Shown: positions 7,021-17,654 of the stretch, piece by piece | Layout: each line of letters opens with the position of its first letter | Position numbering within the stretch: position 1 is the stretch's first letter | From: DATFQI01 sp963831105 | Lineage (GTDB): Bacteria > Actinomycetota > Thermoleophilia > Solirubrobacterales > Solirubrobacteraceae | Reading direction: 5' to 3' | NCBI GenBank assembly: GCA_963831105.1 | Contig: CAWHOS010000003.1 | Span: 744,001 to 808,000, forward strand | Length of the DNA stretch: 64,000 nucleotides | Translations under genes and position numbers: made by a program | The notes under the pieces: model-generated | The model's input: only the letters and a program-made list of their open reading frames with translations | Databases searched by the model: none | Told to the model about the DNA's origin: nothing

Positions 7021-9202
7021 GGCGCGCAGCAGCACGCCGTCGCGCCCGCGGCGCTTGACCTCGTAGAGCGCCGCGTCGGCGCGCGCCACCAGGTGGTCGT
7101 CGCTCTCGCCCGCCGTGGCGATCGCGAGCCCGATCGACATCGTCGTGCCGAGCCGGCTGCGCGACTGCGCCTGCAGGTCCCAGCCGACGCGCCACGCCTC
7201 GGCCTCGCTGGAGCACTCGAAGAGCATCGCGAACTCGTCGCCGCCGATCCGGTAGGCGCGGCCGTGCACCGGCGAGACCGCCCGCAGGACACCGGCGACC
7301 GCGCGCAGGACCTCGTCGCCGGCCGCGTGCCCGCGCGAGTCGTTGATCGCCTTGAAGCCGTCGACGTCGGAGAGCAGGACGACGACGCGGCGGCCCGGGA
7401 GGGCGCTCGCGCGCGCCGCCGGCACCTCGCCGTAGAAGGTCGCGTGGTGGCCGAGGCCGGTCAGCGGGTCGCGCGCCGCGCGCTCGCGCAGCTCGGTGAC
7501 CGCGGCGGCCATCCGCAGCGAGCCGGCCGCCTGGCCGGCGAGCAGCTCCACCAGCTCGGCCTTCTCCGTGTGGATCCGGTGGTTGGCGCGGTCGGCGACC
7601 AGCAGCAGCCCGTGGCGCTCGCCGGCGGCGACGAGCGGCAGCACCATCACCGCGTTGGCGCCGGCCGCGCGCAGCACCTCGTGGCCCTCGAAGCCGCGCC
7701 CGCCGGCGTCGCCCGCGGTGTAGCTCGAGGTGCCCGCTGTCGACCCAGGCCGAGATCTGGTCGAGCTCCGAGCGCTCGAGCGCGCCGAGCGCGACGGCGA
7801 ACGGGCCCTCCGCGTGGTGGACGTAGTAGCCGCCGTGGCCGTCGGGGAGCGCGAGCATCGCGGACTCGAAGCCGGCCAGCGCGCGGGCGGCGGTGACGGT
7901 CTCGCGGACGATGTCCTCGGTCGTCTCGAGCGAGCCGAGCCGGACGGCGATGCGCGCCAGCCGCTGGGCGGGCGAGACCTCGGCGATCCCGCCGAGCGCC
8001 TCCAGCCGCGCCGAGAGCAGCCCCGCGCAGCGCCGGACCTCCTCGACCGCCGCCTCGCCGGGCGCGGTCGGCGACTCCGCGTTGAGCACGCCGGCGACGA
8101 CGCCGCCCACGAGCAGCGGCACGCACACCTCGGCGTGCACCGAGGCGACGGCGAGCAGATAGTCGCCGCTGTCGGCGACGTCGTCGACGATCGTCTCCTC
8201 GCCGGTGCGGAAGGTGCGGCCGATCACGCCCGCGGTGGCGGGCATGCCGTCGTAGATCTGCCAGTAGCCGCGCACGGCCTGGCAGCGCAGCCGGCCGCCG
8301 TCCTCGAGGTACACGCTCGGCATCAGGCCCTTGCGGGCGAGGTGCTCGACGACCGCCTCGGAGGCCTCGCGCACGCTCGTGGCCGCGGCGAGCTCGCGCT
8401 CGAGCCGGCCGCTCGGCGCGCGCGGCGGCGCGGACGGCCGCGCGGAGGGCTCCTCGGGCCAGGCCTCGGCCGGGCGGCCGAACAGCCAGCCCTGCCCGTA
8501 GTCGACCTCGGCGTCGCGCAGGATCGCGAGCTCCTCGGGCCGCTCGACGCCCTCGGCGACGATGCGGGCGCCGACCTCGCGCGCGAACGCGACCGTGGCG
8601 CGCAGCACGGCCTGGCGGCTCGGGTCGAGGTCGACCCCCGTGACCATGCCGCGGCAGAGCTTGAGGAAGTCCGGGCGCAGGTCCGCGACGTACTCGAGCG
8701 AGGTGAAGCCCGCGCCGGCGTCGTCGACCGCCACGAGCGCGCCGCGCGCGATCCACGGCCGCAGCCGCTCGCGCAGCTGGACCGTGTTCTGGACGGCGTC
8801 CTGCTCCGTGAGCTCGATCACGAGCCGGGCGGGCAGGCGCTCCGCCAGCTCGAGCAGCCCGGGGTGGCCGAGCGCGTCGGGGGCGACGTTGACGAACAGC
8901 AGCCGCCCGGCGGGCGGCGCGCCGGCCTCGCTGATGGCGGCCCAGCAGGCGACCTCGAGGTCCTCGCGCACGCCGAGCCGGCCCGCGGCGGCGAGCGTCA
9001 CGTCCGGCGGCAGCGCCACCAGGCCCGGGGGCGTGGGAAAGCGGGCGAGGCCCTCGTAGCCGATCGGCTGCAGGTCGGCGAGCCGGACGATCGGCTGGAA
9101 GACCGCGCGGATCGCCCCCGGTGCGAGCAGCTCGCGGAAGTCGTCGGCCGCGCGGGACGCAGGCGCACGGGGGGAGGCGCGGTGCTCCATCGCCTCGGGC
9201 AT
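6999..9202 (-). CDS. EAL-GAF-GAF-GGDEF cyclic-di-GMP signalling protein (frame broken by two apparent insertions)
   Basis: A single protein of about 730 residues is interrupted in the given sequence. Residues 1-250 are an EAL domain (EGLARF, FVNVAP, VIELTEQ, VDDAGAGF, AEGVE), followed by two GAF-like regions and a GGDEF domain with an intact RIGGDEF. EAL before GGDEF is the reverse of the common order. An extra base in the CCC at 7733-7735 moves the frame from GAF2 (AWVDSG) into the frame that continues GTSSYTAGDAGG and the GGDEF domain. A second extra base near 7025-7035 would give the natural end GVLLAPQPTTSA at the TAG 6999-7001; without it the frame runs on for 280 residues antisense to the kinase gene. 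EAL and GGDEF catalytic residues mostly look intact, so it may make and degrade c-di-GMP. Confidence 0.78.
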
Positions 9203-9224
9203 CGGCCCGCAGGGGTCGAACTTG

Positions 9225-9254
9225 AGGCGCCCCGGACGACTGTCCGGGACGCCT
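9225..9254 (-). terminator. Hairpin after ftsH
   Basis: A 13-base stem with one mismatch (arms 9225-9237 and 9242-9254, loop of four) lies 27 bases after the ftsH stop and before the EAL gene. There is no clear T run, so it may be a weak terminator or an RNA-stabilising end. Confidence 0.5.
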
Positions 9255-9281
9255 ACGCGCCGGGGTTCCTTGACGGGCTCC

Positions 9282-10806
<1,525 letters not shown>

Positions 10807-10813
10807 GGGTCCC

Positions 10814-10819
10814 AGTATC
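10814..10819 (-). promoter_or_regulatory. -10 box of leaderless ftsH promoter
   Basis: GATACT on the minus strand, exactly 7 bases before the ftsH ATG at 10806. It supports the short N-terminus as the real start. Confidence 0.55.
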
Positions 10820-10841
10820 CCCCGCGATCCGAAAAGGAGGC

Positions 10842-10857
10842 TGGGGTCCAGACCCCA
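10842..10857 (-). terminator. Rho-independent terminator after the FAD dehydrogenase gene
   Basis: Perfect 7-base stem TGGGGTC/GACCCCA with a two-base centre, followed on the minus strand by GCCTCCTTTT. It separates the FAD dehydrogenase operon from the ftsH promoter. Confidence 0.6.
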
Positions 10858-10882
10858 TTCGACGGATGTTCGGTGAGCGCGC

Positions 10883-12535
10883 CTAAGCGGTCGCGGCGGC
10901 CGCGGCGCGACCGGCGATCCGCCCCGAGAACAGGCAGCCGCCGAGGAAGGTGCCCTCCAGCGCGCGGTAGCCGTGCACGCCGCCGCCGCCGAAGCCGGCG
11001 ACCTCGCCGGCCGCGTAGAGGCCGGGGAGCGGCTCGCCCGACGCGCGCAGCACGCGCGAGGAGAGGTCCGTCTGGAGACCGCCGAGCGACTTGCGGGTGA
11101 GGATGTGCAGGCGGACGGCGATCAGCGGGCCGGCCTCGGGATCGAGGATCCGGTGCGGCGCCGCGACCCGGGTGACCTTGTCGGCGAAGTAGGCGCGGGC
11201 GCCGTGGATCGCGGTGACCTGGCCGTCCTTGGCGTAGGGGTTGGCGATCTGGCGGTCGCGGGCGACGATCTGGGCCTCGAGCGCCGCGTGGTCGATCAGG
11301 TCCTCGCCGGCGAGCGCGTTCATGCGCCGCACGAGCGCGGGCAGCGAGCGCTCGACGACGAAGTCCTCGCCGTGGTCCATGAACGCCTGCACGGGCGTGG
11401 GCGGGCCGCTGCCGAGCCGCTCCCCGACGACGGCGCGCACGCTCTTGGAGGTCGTGTCGGGGTTCTGCTCGGAGCCCGAGAGCGCGAACTCCTTCTCGAT
11501 GATCTTCTGCGTGAGCACGAACCAGCTGTGGTCGCGGCCGGTGGCTCGCAGGTGGCGCAGCGTGCCGAGCGTGTCGAAGCCGGGGTACAGCGGGCCGGGC
11601 AGCCGGCGCCCGAACGCGTCGAACCACAGCGAGGAGGGGCCGGGGATGATGCGGATCGAGTGCATCGGCCAGATCGGGTCCCAGTTGCGGATGCCCTCGA
11701 CGTAGTGCCACATGCGGTCGCCGTTGATCTCGTTCGCGCCGGCCTCGGTCGCGATCGCGAGCATGCGCCCGTCGACGTGCGCGGGCACGCCGGAGAGCAT
11801 CCGCTCGGGCGCGCCGCCGAGCCGCTCCGGCCACATCCTCCGCACGAGCTCGTGGTTGCCGCCGATCCCGCCCGTGGTGGCGATCACCGCCTGCGCGGTC
11901 AGCGAGAACTCGCCCGCCGACTCGCGCCCCGACGCCTCGCCGCGCTTGACGCCGCTCGGCGCGAGCACCGTGCCGGACACGCCGGTCACCGCGCCCCCGT
12001 CGGTGGTGAGCGCGTCGACGCGATGGCGGAAGCGCAGCTCGATCCTGCCGCGCGCCGCGGCTTCGCGGACGCGGCGCTCGAACGGCGCGACCACGCCCGG
12101 CCCGGTGCCCCACGTGATGTGGAAGCGCGGCACCGAGTTGCCGTGGCCGTCGGCGAGGTAGCCGCCGCGCTCGGGCCAGCCCGGGTTGGGCAGCCAGCGC
12201 ATCCCCTGCCCGTGCAGCCAGGCGCGCTTCTCGCCCGCGCAGAAGGCGACGTAGGCCTCGGCCCAGCGGCGCGGCCACTCGTCCTCGGGCCGGTCGAAGC
12301 CGGCCGTGCCGAGCCAGTCCTGCAGCGCGAGGTCGTAGGAGTCCTTGACCCGCATCCGCCGCTGCTCGGGGCTGTCGACGAACATCAGCCCGCCGAGCGA
12401 CCAGAACGCCTGGCCGCCGAAGCCGGCCTCCGGCTCCTGGTCGAGCAGGATCACGCGCCGGCCGGCGTCGGCCAGCTCCGCCGCCGCCACCAGGCCCGCG
12501 AGCCCGGCGCCGACGACGATGACGTCCCCGTCCAT
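10883..12535 (-). CDS. FAD-binding dehydrogenase (3-ketosteroid dehydrogenase/fumarate reductase-like flavoprotein)
   Basis: A 550-residue flavoprotein. The N-terminus is a Rossmann FAD-binding motif (DVIVVGAGLAGLVAAAELADAG) followed by a GGQAFWSLGG loop; the C-terminus closes with LYAAGEVAGFGGGGVHGY, the second FAD contact. Length and pattern match the family annotated as putative FAD-binding dehydrogenase (PRK12834), related to ketosteroid dehydrogenases and fumarate reductase flavoproteins. The substrate is unknown. It starts two bases after the stop of the DUF1385 gene, so it ends an operon chrA-M20 peptidase-DUF1385-dehydrogenase. A terminator follows at 10842-10857. Confidence 0.9.
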   Translation of the reverse strand: MDGDVIVVGAGLAGLVAAAELADAGRRVILLDQEPEAGFGGQAFWSLGGLMFVDSPEQRRMRVKDSYDLALQDWLGTAGFDRPEDEWPRRWAEAYVAFCAGEKRAWLHGQGMRWLPNPGWPERGGYLADGHGNSVPRFHITWGTGPGVVAPFERRVREAAARGRIELRFRHRVDALTTDGGAVTGVSGTVLAPSGVKRGEASGRESAGEFSLTAQAVIATTGGIGGNHELVRRMWPERLGGAPERMLSGVPAHVDGRMLAIATEAGANEINGDRMWHYVEGIRNWDPIWPMHSIRIIPGPSSLWFDAFGRRLPGPLYPGFDTLGTLRHLRATGRDHSWFVLTQKIIEKEFALSGSEQNPDTTSKSVRAVVGERLGSGPPTPVQAFMDHGEDFVVERSLPALVRRMNALAGEDLIDHAALEAQIVARDRQIANPYAKDGQVTAIHGARAYFADKVTRVAAPHRILDPEAGPLIAVRLHILTRKSLGGLQTDLSSRVLRASGEPLPGLYAAGEVAGFGGGGVHGYRALEGTFLGGCLFSGRIAGRAAAAATA

Positions 12536-12537
12536 CC

Positions 12538-13377
12538 TCAGCCGAGGACCTCGGACCCCTGCGGTTCCGCGGGAGGCTGCGCTTCCTCCTCCACGCGGAG
12601 GATCTCCGCGAGCGCCGCGCGGCCGACCTCGAGCTGGCGCTCGTCGGGCTCGCGCGTGCCGATCACGCGCTGGATCTCGAAGCCCGGGCGGCGGATCGCC
12701 CGCGCCGTGCGCGTCTCGGAGTTGCGCTCGCACCAGGCGAAGACCTCGACGGCCGCGGCGGTCGAGGCGAGCGCGACGGCGCCGCCGGCCAGCGGCCCCG
12801 GCCGCTCGACCGCGCGCCGCAGCAGCAGCGTCCCGGCCACGTTGGAGGCGAGCATCGGCGCGACGAGGTGGGAGCCGCAGCGGTCGTGCTCCTTGTCGGT
12901 GTCGGCGGCGTCCGTGGCGTCGTCGGGCGCCTCGTAGGCGGCGATCGCCTTGTGCTCGACGCCGTGGTACTGGGCCAGCTCGCCCCCGCGCAGGGCGAAC
13001 ACCGCGGGCGCGAGCGAGATCAGCGCGGCTGCGCTCTCCCCGCCGACCCCGCGCAGGCGCCTGCGCAGCTGGGTGCCGCCGAGCGACGCCGCGGCGGCCA
13101 CGCCGATCACGGCCGGGCTCTCGAACGGCAGCTTCGCGGCGGGCAGCGTGCGCTTGACCAGCGGGATGACCGCGAACGCCTCGCCGAGCCGCACGACGCC
13201 GCGCACGCCCGGCACGCCGTCGACGCCGCGCACGCGCGGCTTGCGGCCGGAGGCGACCTGGATCTCGCCCTGCTTGTCGCGCACGGCGGCCGCCCAGTGG
13301 GTCGGGCCGTGCACGAGCAGGCCGTTGCGCAGGGCCATCCCGCCCAGGCGGAGCTTGCCTTCGGTGACCGGACTCAA
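12538..13377 (-). CDS. DUF1385 (YqhQ-like) membrane protein
   Basis: A 279-residue protein of the DUF1385 family. Recognisable features are LRLGGMALRNGLLVHG at the N-terminus, the central HGVEHKAIAAYE motif and RCGSHLV, with hydrophobic stretches that are probably membrane helices. Function of the family is unknown; B. subtilis YqhQ is a member. The start is the TTG at 13377, which overlaps the M20 peptidase stop (TTGA) and is preceded by GAGGAGG at a good distance. No canonical ATG fits the conserved N-terminus. The FAD dehydrogenase gene follows after 2 bases. Confidence 0.88.
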   Translation of the reverse strand: MSPVTEGKLRLGGMALRNGLLVHGPTHWAAAVRDKQGEIQVASGRKPRVRGVDGVPGVRGVVRLGEAFAVIPLVKRTLPAAKLPFESPAVIGVAAAASLGGTQLRRRLRGVGGESAAALISLAPAVFALRGGELAQYHGVEHKAIAAYEAPDDATDAADTDKEHDRCGSHLVAPMLASNVAGTLLLRRAVERPGPLAGGAVALASTAAAVEVFAWCERNSETRTARAIRRPGFEIQRVIGTREPDERQLEVGRAALAEILRVEEEAQPPAEPQGSEVLG

Positions 13378-14678
13378 GAGAGAAGCCTCCTCGGCAGCTC
13401 GTGGAAGAAGGACGCGGCGACCCCGAGGTCGCGCACGTCGATGCGCTCGTCGTCGGAGTGGATCAGCGGCCAGGTCTCGTAGAGGGTCTGGTGGCGCTGG
13501 GGGAAGAAGCCGTAGGCGACGCAGTCGGGGAAGGCGTCGCGCCAGTGGCGCGAATCGGTGAAGGCGGGCAGCATCACGGGCACCGCCTCCGCGCCGTCGC
13601 CGTCCGCGGAGACCCAGTCGCGGATCGCGTCCATCAGCGGCGTGTCGATCGCCGAGCGGTTGCCGACGACCTGCTCGATGAACTCGACCTCGAGCCCCTC
13701 GACGCCGTCGAGCAGCTCGCGGATGCGGGCCATCGTCGCGTCGGCGCCCATGCCGGGCGGCACGCGGCAGTCGACCAGCAGCTCGGCGCGGGCGGGGATC
13801 ACGTTGATCTTCTCGCCCGCGGAGATGATCGTCGGGGCGACCGTGACGCCGAGCGTCGGCTCGAACAGCGCGGCGAGCCGCGGCTCGACCTCGCGGATGC
13901 GCTCGAGCGCGCCCTCCGGGTCCTCCGGGTCGTCGCCGATCGCGCGCAGGAACGCGCGCGGCTCGTCCGTGACGTCGTAGGGCGGGCGGCGGGAGCCGAG
14001 CCGCCCGATCGCCGGGGCGAGCTTGAGCAGCGCGTTGTCGGCGGTCGCGGGCACGGAGGCGTGGCCGGCGCGGCCGCGGGCGCGCACGGCGAAGCGGAAC
14101 GTCCCCTTCTCCGCGCAGCAGACCCCGTGCAGGCGGCGGTCGCCGAACGGCATCACGCTGCCGGCGCCCTCGTTGAGCAGGAAGTCCGCTCGCGCCAGGT
14201 CGGGCCGGTTCTCGCACAGCCACTTGGCGCCCTTGATGCCGCCGGTCTCCTCGTCGACGACGGAGAAGACCTTCAGCGCGCCCTTCGCGGGGCGCCAGCC
14301 CTCGCGCGCCAGCCGCGCCGCCGCGACCGCCTCGGCGGCCGTCTGCGACTTCATGTCCAGCGCGCCGCGGCCCCACAGATGGCCGTCGTGGATCTCGCCC
14401 GACCACGGGTCGTGCGTCCAGTCCTCCGCGGAGGCGAGCACGGTGTCCACGTGCGAGAGGTAGCCGAGCACCGGTCCCTCGCCGTCGCCCGCCAGCGTGG
14501 CCACGAGGTTCGGCCGCTCGGGCTCGGTCCCGTCGAGCTCGCACTCCAGCCCCGCGTCGGCCAGGTAGTCGCGCAGCCACTCCTGGCAGGCGCGCTCGTT
14601 CCCGGGCGGGTTGACGGTGTCGAACTGGATGAGCTTGGCCAGGACCTCGGCGGTCTCGTCCTGCAGGGCGTCGGCCAT
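13374..14678 (-). CDS. M20/M25/M40 family metallo-hydrolase (peptidase or deacylase)
   Basis: A 434-residue cytosolic di-zinc hydrolase, the family of ArgE/DapE/carboxypeptidase G2. Seen are the SHVDTV motif (first zinc histidine and aspartate), the WGRGALDMKS segment with the bridging aspartate, DEETGG with the catalytic glutamate, and a final histidine in LIHSDDER. The dimerisation domain lies between about residues 180 and 300. Substrate could be a peptide or an N-acyl amino acid; context gives no clear answer. ATG at 14678 overlaps the chrA stop (ATGA). Confidence 0.9.
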   Translation of the reverse strand: MADALQDETAEVLAKLIQFDTVNPPGNERACQEWLRDYLADAGLECELDGTEPERPNLVATLAGDGEGPVLGYLSHVDTVLASAEDWTHDPWSGEIHDGHLWGRGALDMKSQTAAEAVAAARLAREGWRPAKGALKVFSVVDEETGGIKGAKWLCENRPDLARADFLLNEGAGSVMPFGDRRLHGVCCAEKGTFRFAVRARGRAGHASVPATADNALLKLAPAIGRLGSRRPPYDVTDEPRAFLRAIGDDPEDPEGALERIREVEPRLAALFEPTLGVTVAPTIISAGEKINVIPARAELLVDCRVPPGMGADATMARIRELLDGVEGLEVEFIEQVVGNRSAIDTPLMDAIRDWVSADGDGAEAVPVMLPAFTDSRHWRDAFPDCVAYGFFPQRHQTLYETWPLIHSDDERIDVRDLGVAASFFHELPRRLLS

Positions 14679-15799
14679 CAGGTGATCGTAGTGATGAGCA
14701 CGCCCGCGGCCGCGCCGGTCAGCAGCACGAGCAGCGGCGAGCGGCCGAGCGCGAGGAGGGCGGCGGCGAGCACGAGCACGGCCACCTGCCACGGCTCCTC
14801 GAACGCCGTCGCGAGCAGCACGGCCGCCCCGAGGATGGCGCCGATCGCCGCCGGGCCGGCGCCGTCGAGGAACGCTCGCGGGCCCGGCCGCTCGCGGATC
14901 GCCTCGAAGTGGTCGCCGCCGAGCATCACGAACGCGAACGAGGGGGCGAAGGCGATCGCGGAGGCCATCAGCGCCCCCGGGAGGCCCGCCGCCCCCCAGC
15001 CGATCAGCGCGATCGTGTGGGTCACCGGCCCGGGCGTGAGCTGCCCGTAGGCGACCGAGTTGGCGAACTCGGCCTGCGTGAGCCAGTCGTGCGCGAGGGC
15101 GTCGCCCTGCATCAGCGGCACGATCACGAAGCCGCCGCCGTACGAGAGGGCGCCGACCTTGAGCGCGGTCCAGGCGAGCGCCGGCAGCGCCGCGGCGCCG
15201 GTGACCGCGAGCGGCAGCGCCAGCGGCCACGCGTGGACGGCGACGCGGCCGGAGCGGCGCAGCCCGAGCTCGGCCAGGCCGCACGCGAGCAGGACGAGCA
15301 CGACGTAGGGACCGACCGCCACCGTCGCCACGCCGCCGAGCAGCGCGTAGGCCAGCGCCCGCGCCAGCCCGCCGCGCGAGCGCCCCTCGAAGCTGGCCGC
15401 GGCGAGCTGGAAGCCGGCCTGGGCGACGACGGCGACGACCGCCGCGGCCGCCCCGGCGCCGAGCCCGCGGACCCAAGCGGGCGGATCGTCCTGCAGCGCG
15501 ACCGCCGCGATCGCGATCGTCAGGACGAGCCCGGGCAGGATGAAGGCGAGGCCGCCGGCGAGCGCGCCGGCGTTGCCCGCCACGCGGCGGGCGCAGTAGA
15601 TCGACATCTGCGTCGAGGCCGGGCCGGGGAGCAGCTGGCAGGCGGCGTTGGCGTCCTCGAAGTCGCGCGCCGGGATCCAGCCGCGCCGCTCCACGACGAG
15701 CTCGCGCAGCAGCGCGATGTGCGCCGGCGGCCCGCCGAAGCCGACCACTCCGACGCGTCCCCATTCGCGCAGCACCGTGATGAGCGGGACCGTCGTCAA
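14678..15799 (-). CDS. chrA: Chromate transporter (CHR family, long form)
   Basis: A polytopic membrane protein of about 373 residues made of two homologous CHR halves, each beginning with the glycine-rich signature: VGVVGFGGPPAHIAL plus LPGPAST in the first half and GALSYGGGFVIVPL plus LTPGPVTH in the second. CHR proteins export chromate or related anions by proton antiport. Start is placed at the TTG 15799: a TATGGT box (minus strand 15813-15808) lies 8 bases upstream and the promoter abuts divergent rarA. The frame is open further upstream but would overlap rarA. A GTG eight codons in is an alternative. Confidence 0.88.
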   Translation of the reverse strand: MTTVPLITVLREWGRVGVVGFGGPPAHIALLRELVVERRGWIPARDFEDANAACQLLPGPASTQMSIYCARRVAGNAGALAGGLAFILPGLVLTIAIAAVALQDDPPAWVRGLGAGAAAAVVAVVAQAGFQLAAASFEGRSRGGLARALAYALLGGVATVAVGPYVVLVLLACGLAELGLRRSGRVAVHAWPLALPLAVTGAAALPALAWTALKVGALSYGGGFVIVPLMQGDALAHDWLTQAEFANSVAYGQLTPGPVTHTIALIGWGAAGLPGALMASAIAFAPSFAFVMLGGDHFEAIRERPGPRAFLDGAGPAAIGAILGAAVLLATAFEEPWQVAVLVLAAALLALGRSPLLVLLTGAAAGVLITTIT

Positions 15800-15807
15800 G
15801 GCGCGCG

Positions 15808-15815
15808 ACCATACT
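15808..15815. promoter_or_regulatory. Overlapping divergent -10 boxes (chrA / rarA)
   Basis: Minus-strand TATGGT (15813-15808) is 8 bases from the chrA TTG; plus-strand CATACT (15810-15815) is 7 bases from the rarA ATG. They overlap by four bases. Confidence 0.5.
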
Positions 15816-15822
15816 GGCGGTG

Positions 15823-17145
15823 ATGGAGCGCCTGTTCGACGCACCCGAGGAGCCGCCGGAGGACGCCCAGGTGGCCGCACCGCCGGCGAGCGGCCCGCTG
15901 GCTGCCCGCATGCGCCCGCGCTCGCTCGCCGACTACGTGGGGCAGGAGCACCTGCTCGGCGAGGGCTCCGCGCTGCGCACCACGCTCGAGTCCGGCGACC
16001 CGCACTCGATGGTGCTGTTCGGCCCGCCCGGCACGGGCAAGACGACGCTCGCCCGGCTCGCCGCCGAGCACGCCGACGCCGCCTTCGAGGAGCTCTCGGC
16101 GGTCAACGCCGGCCGCGCCGAGGTGCGCGAGGTGATCGAGCGCGCCCGCCAGCGCCGGCAGCTCGGCCGCCGCACGATCTTCTTCCTCGACGAGATCCAC
16201 CGCTTCAACAAGGCCCAGCAGGACGCGCTGCTGCCGGCCGTCGAGGAGGGACTGGTGACGCTGATCGGCGCCACCACCGAGAACCCGTACTTCGAGGTCA
16301 ACAACGCCCTGCTCTCGCGGACGCAGATCTACGAGCTGCGGCCGCTGACCGCCGAGCAGGTCGAGGGGCTGATGCGCAAGGCGCTGGAGGCGGGCGAGTG
16401 CGGCGACTGCGAGGTCGCCGACGACGTGCTGCCGTTCCTGGCCGCGCGCTCGGGCGGCGACGCGCGCTCCGCGCTCAACGCGCTCGAGCTGGCGTGCGCC
16501 ACGGCCGCGCGCACCGGCGAGCGGGTCGAGCTCGCCGAGGCCGAGGACGCGATGCAGCGCAAGGCCGTGCTCTACGACAAGGGCGGCGACCAGCACTACG
16601 ACTACATCTCGGCCTGGATCAAGTCCACGCGCGGGTCGGACCCCGACGCCTCGCTCTACTACCTCGCCGCGATGCTCGAGGGCGGCGAGGACCCGCGCTT
16701 CATCGTGCGCCGCATGGTCATCCTCGCCTCCGAGGACGTCGGCAACGCAGACCCGCAGGCGCTGCAGGTCGCGACGGCCACGGCGGCCGCGGTCGAGCAC
16801 GTCGGCCTGCCGGAGGCCACCTACGCGCTGGCGCAGTGCGCGATCTACCTCTCGCTGGCGCCGAAGTCCAACGCGGCCGGCCGCGCGCTCGGCGCCGCGC
16901 GGGCGCACATCCGCGACCACGGCGCGCAGCTCCCGCCGGCCCCGCTGCGCAGCGCCGCCTACCCCGCGGCGGCCAAGCTCGGCCGCGGGCTCGGCTACGA
17001 CTACCCGCACGACCACCCGGGGCAGGTCAACGACCAGGACCACCTCCCGGACGGCCTCGAGGACCTGCGCTTCTACGACCCGCGCGACATGGAGCCGGCG
17101 CTGCGCGAGCGGCTCGAACAGGTCCGCCGCGCGAGGGGCCGCTAG
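15823..17145 (+). CDS. rarA: Replication-associated recombination protein A (MgsA/RarA AAA+ ATPase)
   Basis: A 440-residue AAA+ ATPase related to clamp loaders and RuvB, acting at stalled replication forks. Landmarks: the family start MRPRSLADYVGQEHLLG, Walker A GPPGTGKTT, FFLDEIHRFNKAQQD (Walker B and the WHIP/RarA signature), TENPYFEVN with sensor residues, then the C-terminal tetramerisation region (ASEDVGNADP, DYPHDHPG). ATG at 15823 is preferred over the GTG three bases earlier because of the 7-base distance to the CATACT box. Ends at TAG 17143-17145. Confidence 0.96.
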   Translation: MERLFDAPEEPPEDAQVAAPPASGPLAARMRPRSLADYVGQEHLLGEGSALRTTLESGDPHSMVLFGPPGTGKTTLARLAAEHADAAFEELSAVNAGRAEVREVIERARQRRQLGRRTIFFLDEIHRFNKAQQDALLPAVEEGLVTLIGATTENPYFEVNNALLSRTQIYELRPLTAEQVEGLMRKALEAGECGDCEVADDVLPFLAARSGGDARSALNALELACATAARTGERVELAEAEDAMQRKAVLYDKGGDQHYDYISAWIKSTRGSDPDASLYYLAAMLEGGEDPRFIVRRMVILASEDVGNADPQALQVATATAAAVEHVGLPEATYALAQCAIYLSLAPKSNAAGRALGAARAHIRDHGAQLPPAPLRSAAYPAAAKLGRGLGYDYPHDHPGQVNDQDHLPDGLEDLRFYDPRDMEPALRERLEQVRRARGR

Positions 17146-17211
17146 CCGCCGCCGGGTGCCGCGCCGTCTAGTGCGGCTCCCCGGCGCGGCGCCGCGCGCC
17201 GCGCGCGCGGT

Positions 17212-17245
17212 CTGTGATCAGGCTCACGACCCGGCTTGATCACAG
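17212..17245. promoter_or_regulatory. Inverted repeat with a CRP-like site
   Basis: CTGTGATCA (17212-17220) and its reverse complement TGATCACAG (17237-17245) flank 16 bases. The left arm extends to TGTGA-N6-TCACG (17213-17228), one base off the CRP-family consensus TGTGA-N6-TCACA. It sits 32 bases upstream of the GNAT-like gene and is AT-richer than its surroundings. Confidence 0.55.
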
Positions 17246-17276
17246 CTTCATCCGCAATCGATGTCATGGTCGGTCC

Positions 17277-17639
17277 ATGGCTCGATCCGACACATCCCCG
17301 TTGCGGCGCACCTTCCCGGTCCCGGGCGGCCCGCCCGTGCGCCTGCGCATGGCGGGGCCGTCCGACCGCCCGCTGGTCAGCGCCCTGCTCGAGCGCCGCG
17401 GCCTGCCCGCCGGCGAGCTCGAGACCCAGCGCCTGCTGGCGTTCGACCCGGCGCGGCGGCACGTCCTGTGCGCGCTCGCGCCGCTCGACGGCACGGAGGT
17501 CCTGGCCGGTATCGGCGCGATCGACCTCGGCGAGGACGCCCCGGACGTGCTCGTCGTCGACGAGCGCTTCGGCCCGGCGCTGGGCGAGCTGCTGGGCCGG
17601 GTGCTGCTGGAGCGCGCGCGCTCCCGTCGCGTCGCCTGA
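17277..17639 (+). CDS. Short GNAT-like protein
   Basis: A 120-residue protein resembling a truncated GCN5-type acetyltransferase: VRLRMAGPSDRPLVSALLER at the N-terminus looks like the first GNAT strand and helix, and a late GPALGELLGRVLLERARS helix resembles the acetyl-CoA-binding helix, but the typical Q/R-x-x-G-x-G/A loop is degenerate. Activity is doubtful. The ATG at 17277 follows a CRP-like inverted repeat. The ALDH-like gene starts 15 bases after its stop, with its own -10 box. Confidence 0.6.
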   Translation: MARSDTSPLRRTFPVPGGPPVRLRMAGPSDRPLVSALLERRGLPAGELETQRLLAFDPARRHVLCALAPLDGTEVLAGIGAIDLGEDAPDVLVVDERFGPALGELLGRVLLERARSRRVA

Positions 17640-17641
17640 GC

Positions 17642-17647
17642 TAGCGT
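17642..17647 (+). promoter_or_regulatory. -10 box before the ALDH-like gene
   Basis: TAGCGT, 7 bases before the ATG at 17655. It partly overlaps the end of the GNAT-like gene region, giving the next gene its own leaderless promoter. Confidence 0.5.
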
Positions 17648-17654
17648 CCCCCGG

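Noticed and set aside
10973..12937. 654-codon open frame on the plus strand
   Set aside because: Antisense to the FAD dehydrogenase; no conserved motif and biased composition.
10883..15799. Defence island or restriction system around the M20 peptidase, chrA and DUF1385 genes
   Set aside because: All are housekeeping or transport families; no nuclease, methylase or mobile element is present.
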